A DNA stretch of 6,997 nt from Betaproteobacteria bacterium (GTDB lineage Bacteria > Pseudomonadota > Gammaproteobacteria > Burkholderiales > SG8-39), in assembly GCA_947467405.1 (NCBI GenBank), contig CANIIN010000140.1:1-6997 (forward strand), read 5' to 3'. Position numbers and translations under genes: made by a program. Below are positions 6,045-6,997 of the stretch, one piece after another (position 1 is the first letter of the stretch; the number at the start of each line of letters is the position of its first letter). The notes below the pieces were generated by a model, which saw nothing but the letters and a program-made list of their open reading frames with translations, did not search any database and had not been told where the DNA came from.

Positions 6045-6137
6045 CCGTTCGCCATCAGCGGAACCCGAATTGCGCGGTTGCAGTGGCAATAATGCGCTTG
6101 GAAACGGTCAACGCAGCGATGGGTGACCGGCAGTCGC

Positions 6138-6166
6138 TTACCGAAGGCACGGAAATGGATTAAAAT
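6138..6166 (+). promoter_or_regulatory. Candidate promoter for gmd
   Basis: TTACCG (6138-6143), a weak -35, is separated by 17 bp from TAAAAT (6161-6166), which matches the -10 consensus at five of six positions and lies in the most AT-rich stretch of the divergent region. Transcription would begin near 6173, leaving about 74 nt before the gmd ATG. Confidence 0.4.
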
Positions 6167-6203
6167 TCAAGACCTTCAAACCAGCTTCATGCTCTGCGCG
6201 AAA

Positions 6204-6223
6204 GTCTGCACGATGGTGCAGGC
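6204..6223 (+). other. Stem-loop in the gmd 5' leader
   Basis: CTGCAC (6206-6211) and GTGCAG (6216-6221) form a perfect 6-bp stem around a GATG loop; one G-T wobble and one further G-C pair extend it to 8 bp (6204-6223). It ends 23 nt before the gmd ATG and leaves the AAGAG Shine-Dalgarno (6235-6239) free. No T-run follows, so it is not an intrinsic terminator; a role in mRNA stability or translation is only a possibility. Confidence 0.35.
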
Positions 6224-6246
6224 GTGCGCTGACGAAGAGCTCAAAC

Positions 6247-6997
6247 ATGTCTAAAGTTGCATTGATTACCGGTATTACGGGGCAGGACGGCTCTTACTTG
6301 GCCGAACTCCTGCTCGACAAAGGCTATACCGTTCACGGTATCAAGCGCCGCACTTCGCTGTTCAATACCGATCGTATCGACCATTTGTACCAAGACCCGC
6401 ATGTGGACGGACGACGGTTCGTGCTGCATTACGGCGACATGACTGACTCCAGTAGCCTGATTCATGTCATGCAGAAGGTTCGTCCGGACGAGGTGTACAA
6501 CCTGGCGGCCCAGAGTCATGTGGCGGTGTCGTTTGAGGAGCCGGAGTACACCGCCAATTCCGACGCGCTAGGCGCCCTGCGACTACTCGAAGCGATACGT
6601 ATACTCGGCTTGGAGAAGAAGACGCGCTTCTACCAAGCGTCGACCTCCGAACTGTATGGGTTGGTGCAGGAGATTCCGCAAAAGGAAACGACGCCGTTCT
6701 ATCCGCGCTCACCTTATGCGGTGGCCAAACTCTACGCCTACTGGATCACGATCAATTACCGCGAGGCGTACGGCATGTACGCCTGCAACGGTATCCTGTT
6801 CAACCACGAGTCTCCGGTTCGCGGAGAGACTTTCGTTACGCGCAAGATCACCCGCGCGCTGGCGCGGATCAAGCTCGGGCTGCAGGACTGCCTGTACCTG
6901 GGCAACATGTCGGCGCTGAGGGACTGGGGTCATGCGCGCGACTACGTCGAAGCCATGTGGTTGATGCTGCAGCAGGGCAAGCCTGAGGACTTCGTGA
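6247..6997 (+). CDS. gmd: GDP-mannose 4,6-dehydratase, N-terminal 250 codons (3' end outside window)
   Basis: Gmd converts GDP-D-mannose to GDP-4-keto-6-deoxy-D-mannose with bound NADP, the branch point to GDP-L-fucose, GDP-D-rhamnose, GDP-perosamine and related sugars of O-antigen, capsule or exopolysaccharide. The 250 residues present cover most of a protein that usually has about 340-370. The nucleotide-binding loop GITGQDGSYL starts at residue 9, GDMTDSSSL at 63 and NLAAQSHVAVSFEEPEYTA at 85. The catalytic triad appears as T133, E135 (in ASTSELYG) and Y157 with K161 (SPYAVAK). NHESPVRGETFVTRKI begins at residue 186 and DWGHARDYVEAMW at 226; all are close to consensus. The ATG at 6247 has AAGAG 7 nt upstream. 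The frame is open to the window edge. It is divergent from argS and is likely the first gene of a nucleotide-sugar or polysaccharide cluster to the right, which cannot be confirmed here. Confidence 0.96.
   Translation, partial: MSKVALITGITGQDGSYLAELLLDKGYTVHGIKRRTSLFNTDRIDHLYQDPHVDGRRFVLHYGDMTDSSSLIHVMQKVRPDEVYNLAAQSHVAVSFEEPEYTANSDALGALRLLEAIRILGLEKKTRFYQASTSELYGLVQEIPQKETTPFYPRSPYAVAKLYAYWITINYREAYGMYACNGILFNHESPVRGETFVTRKITRALARIKLGLQDCLYLGNMSALRDWGHARDYVEAMWLMLQQGKPEDFV

Noticed and set aside
1..6997. CRISPR arrays, insertion sequences, tRNA or rRNA genes
   Set aside because: I saw no spaced direct repeats, terminal inverted repeats with a transposase, or cloverleaf-like segments. Intergenic space totals only a few hundred bases and is covered by the listed sites.

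Overview
The window looks like chromosomal DNA of a GC-rich, polyhydroxyalkanoate-accumulating betaproteobacterium, probably Burkholderiales. This rests on a class I PhaC synthase, the tight run argS - SPOR-domain gene - dsbA with an SDR gene beyond it, and high GC at third codon positions. The genus cannot be read from the sequence. I found no tRNA, rRNA, IS element, CRISPR array or phage gene.

Layout, left to right: (1) the 3' end of phaC (+ strand), with an unusual Lys/Ala-rich tail; (2) two minus-strand genes transcribed right to left, a DsbA-family oxidoreductase with a CPVC active site (dsbA2) followed by a short-chain dehydrogenase, driven by a good sigma-70-like promoter near 2170-2198; (3) a lone plus-strand gene for an exported rhodanese-like protein of the 'PQQ-dependent catabolism-associated CXXCW motif' family, whose leader holds a terminator-like hairpin; (4) a minus-strand operon argS - SPOR/FtsN-like protein - dsbA1 (classical CPHC), with gaps of only 3 and 14 bp; (5) a 291 bp divergent promoter region; (6) the first 250 codons of gmd, GDP-mannose 4,6-dehydratase (+ strand), probably the first gene of a cell-surface polysaccharide cluster running off the right edge.

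Three proteins encoded between 1432 and 3637 are predicted to be periplasmic and to use cysteine pairs: DsbA2 (CPVC), the CXXCW protein (C-x4-C-W) and DsbA1 (CPHC). Together they could form a local thiol-redox set. The rest is housekeeping: arginyl-tRNA charging, a septal peptidoglycan-binding protein, PHA polymerisation, and entry into GDP-deoxyhexose synthesis. I do not see strong evidence of a wholly new system. The best candidates for a second look are the CXXCW gene placed between two diverged dsbA paralogues, the unusual CPVC active site, and the KTA-repeat tail of PhaC.
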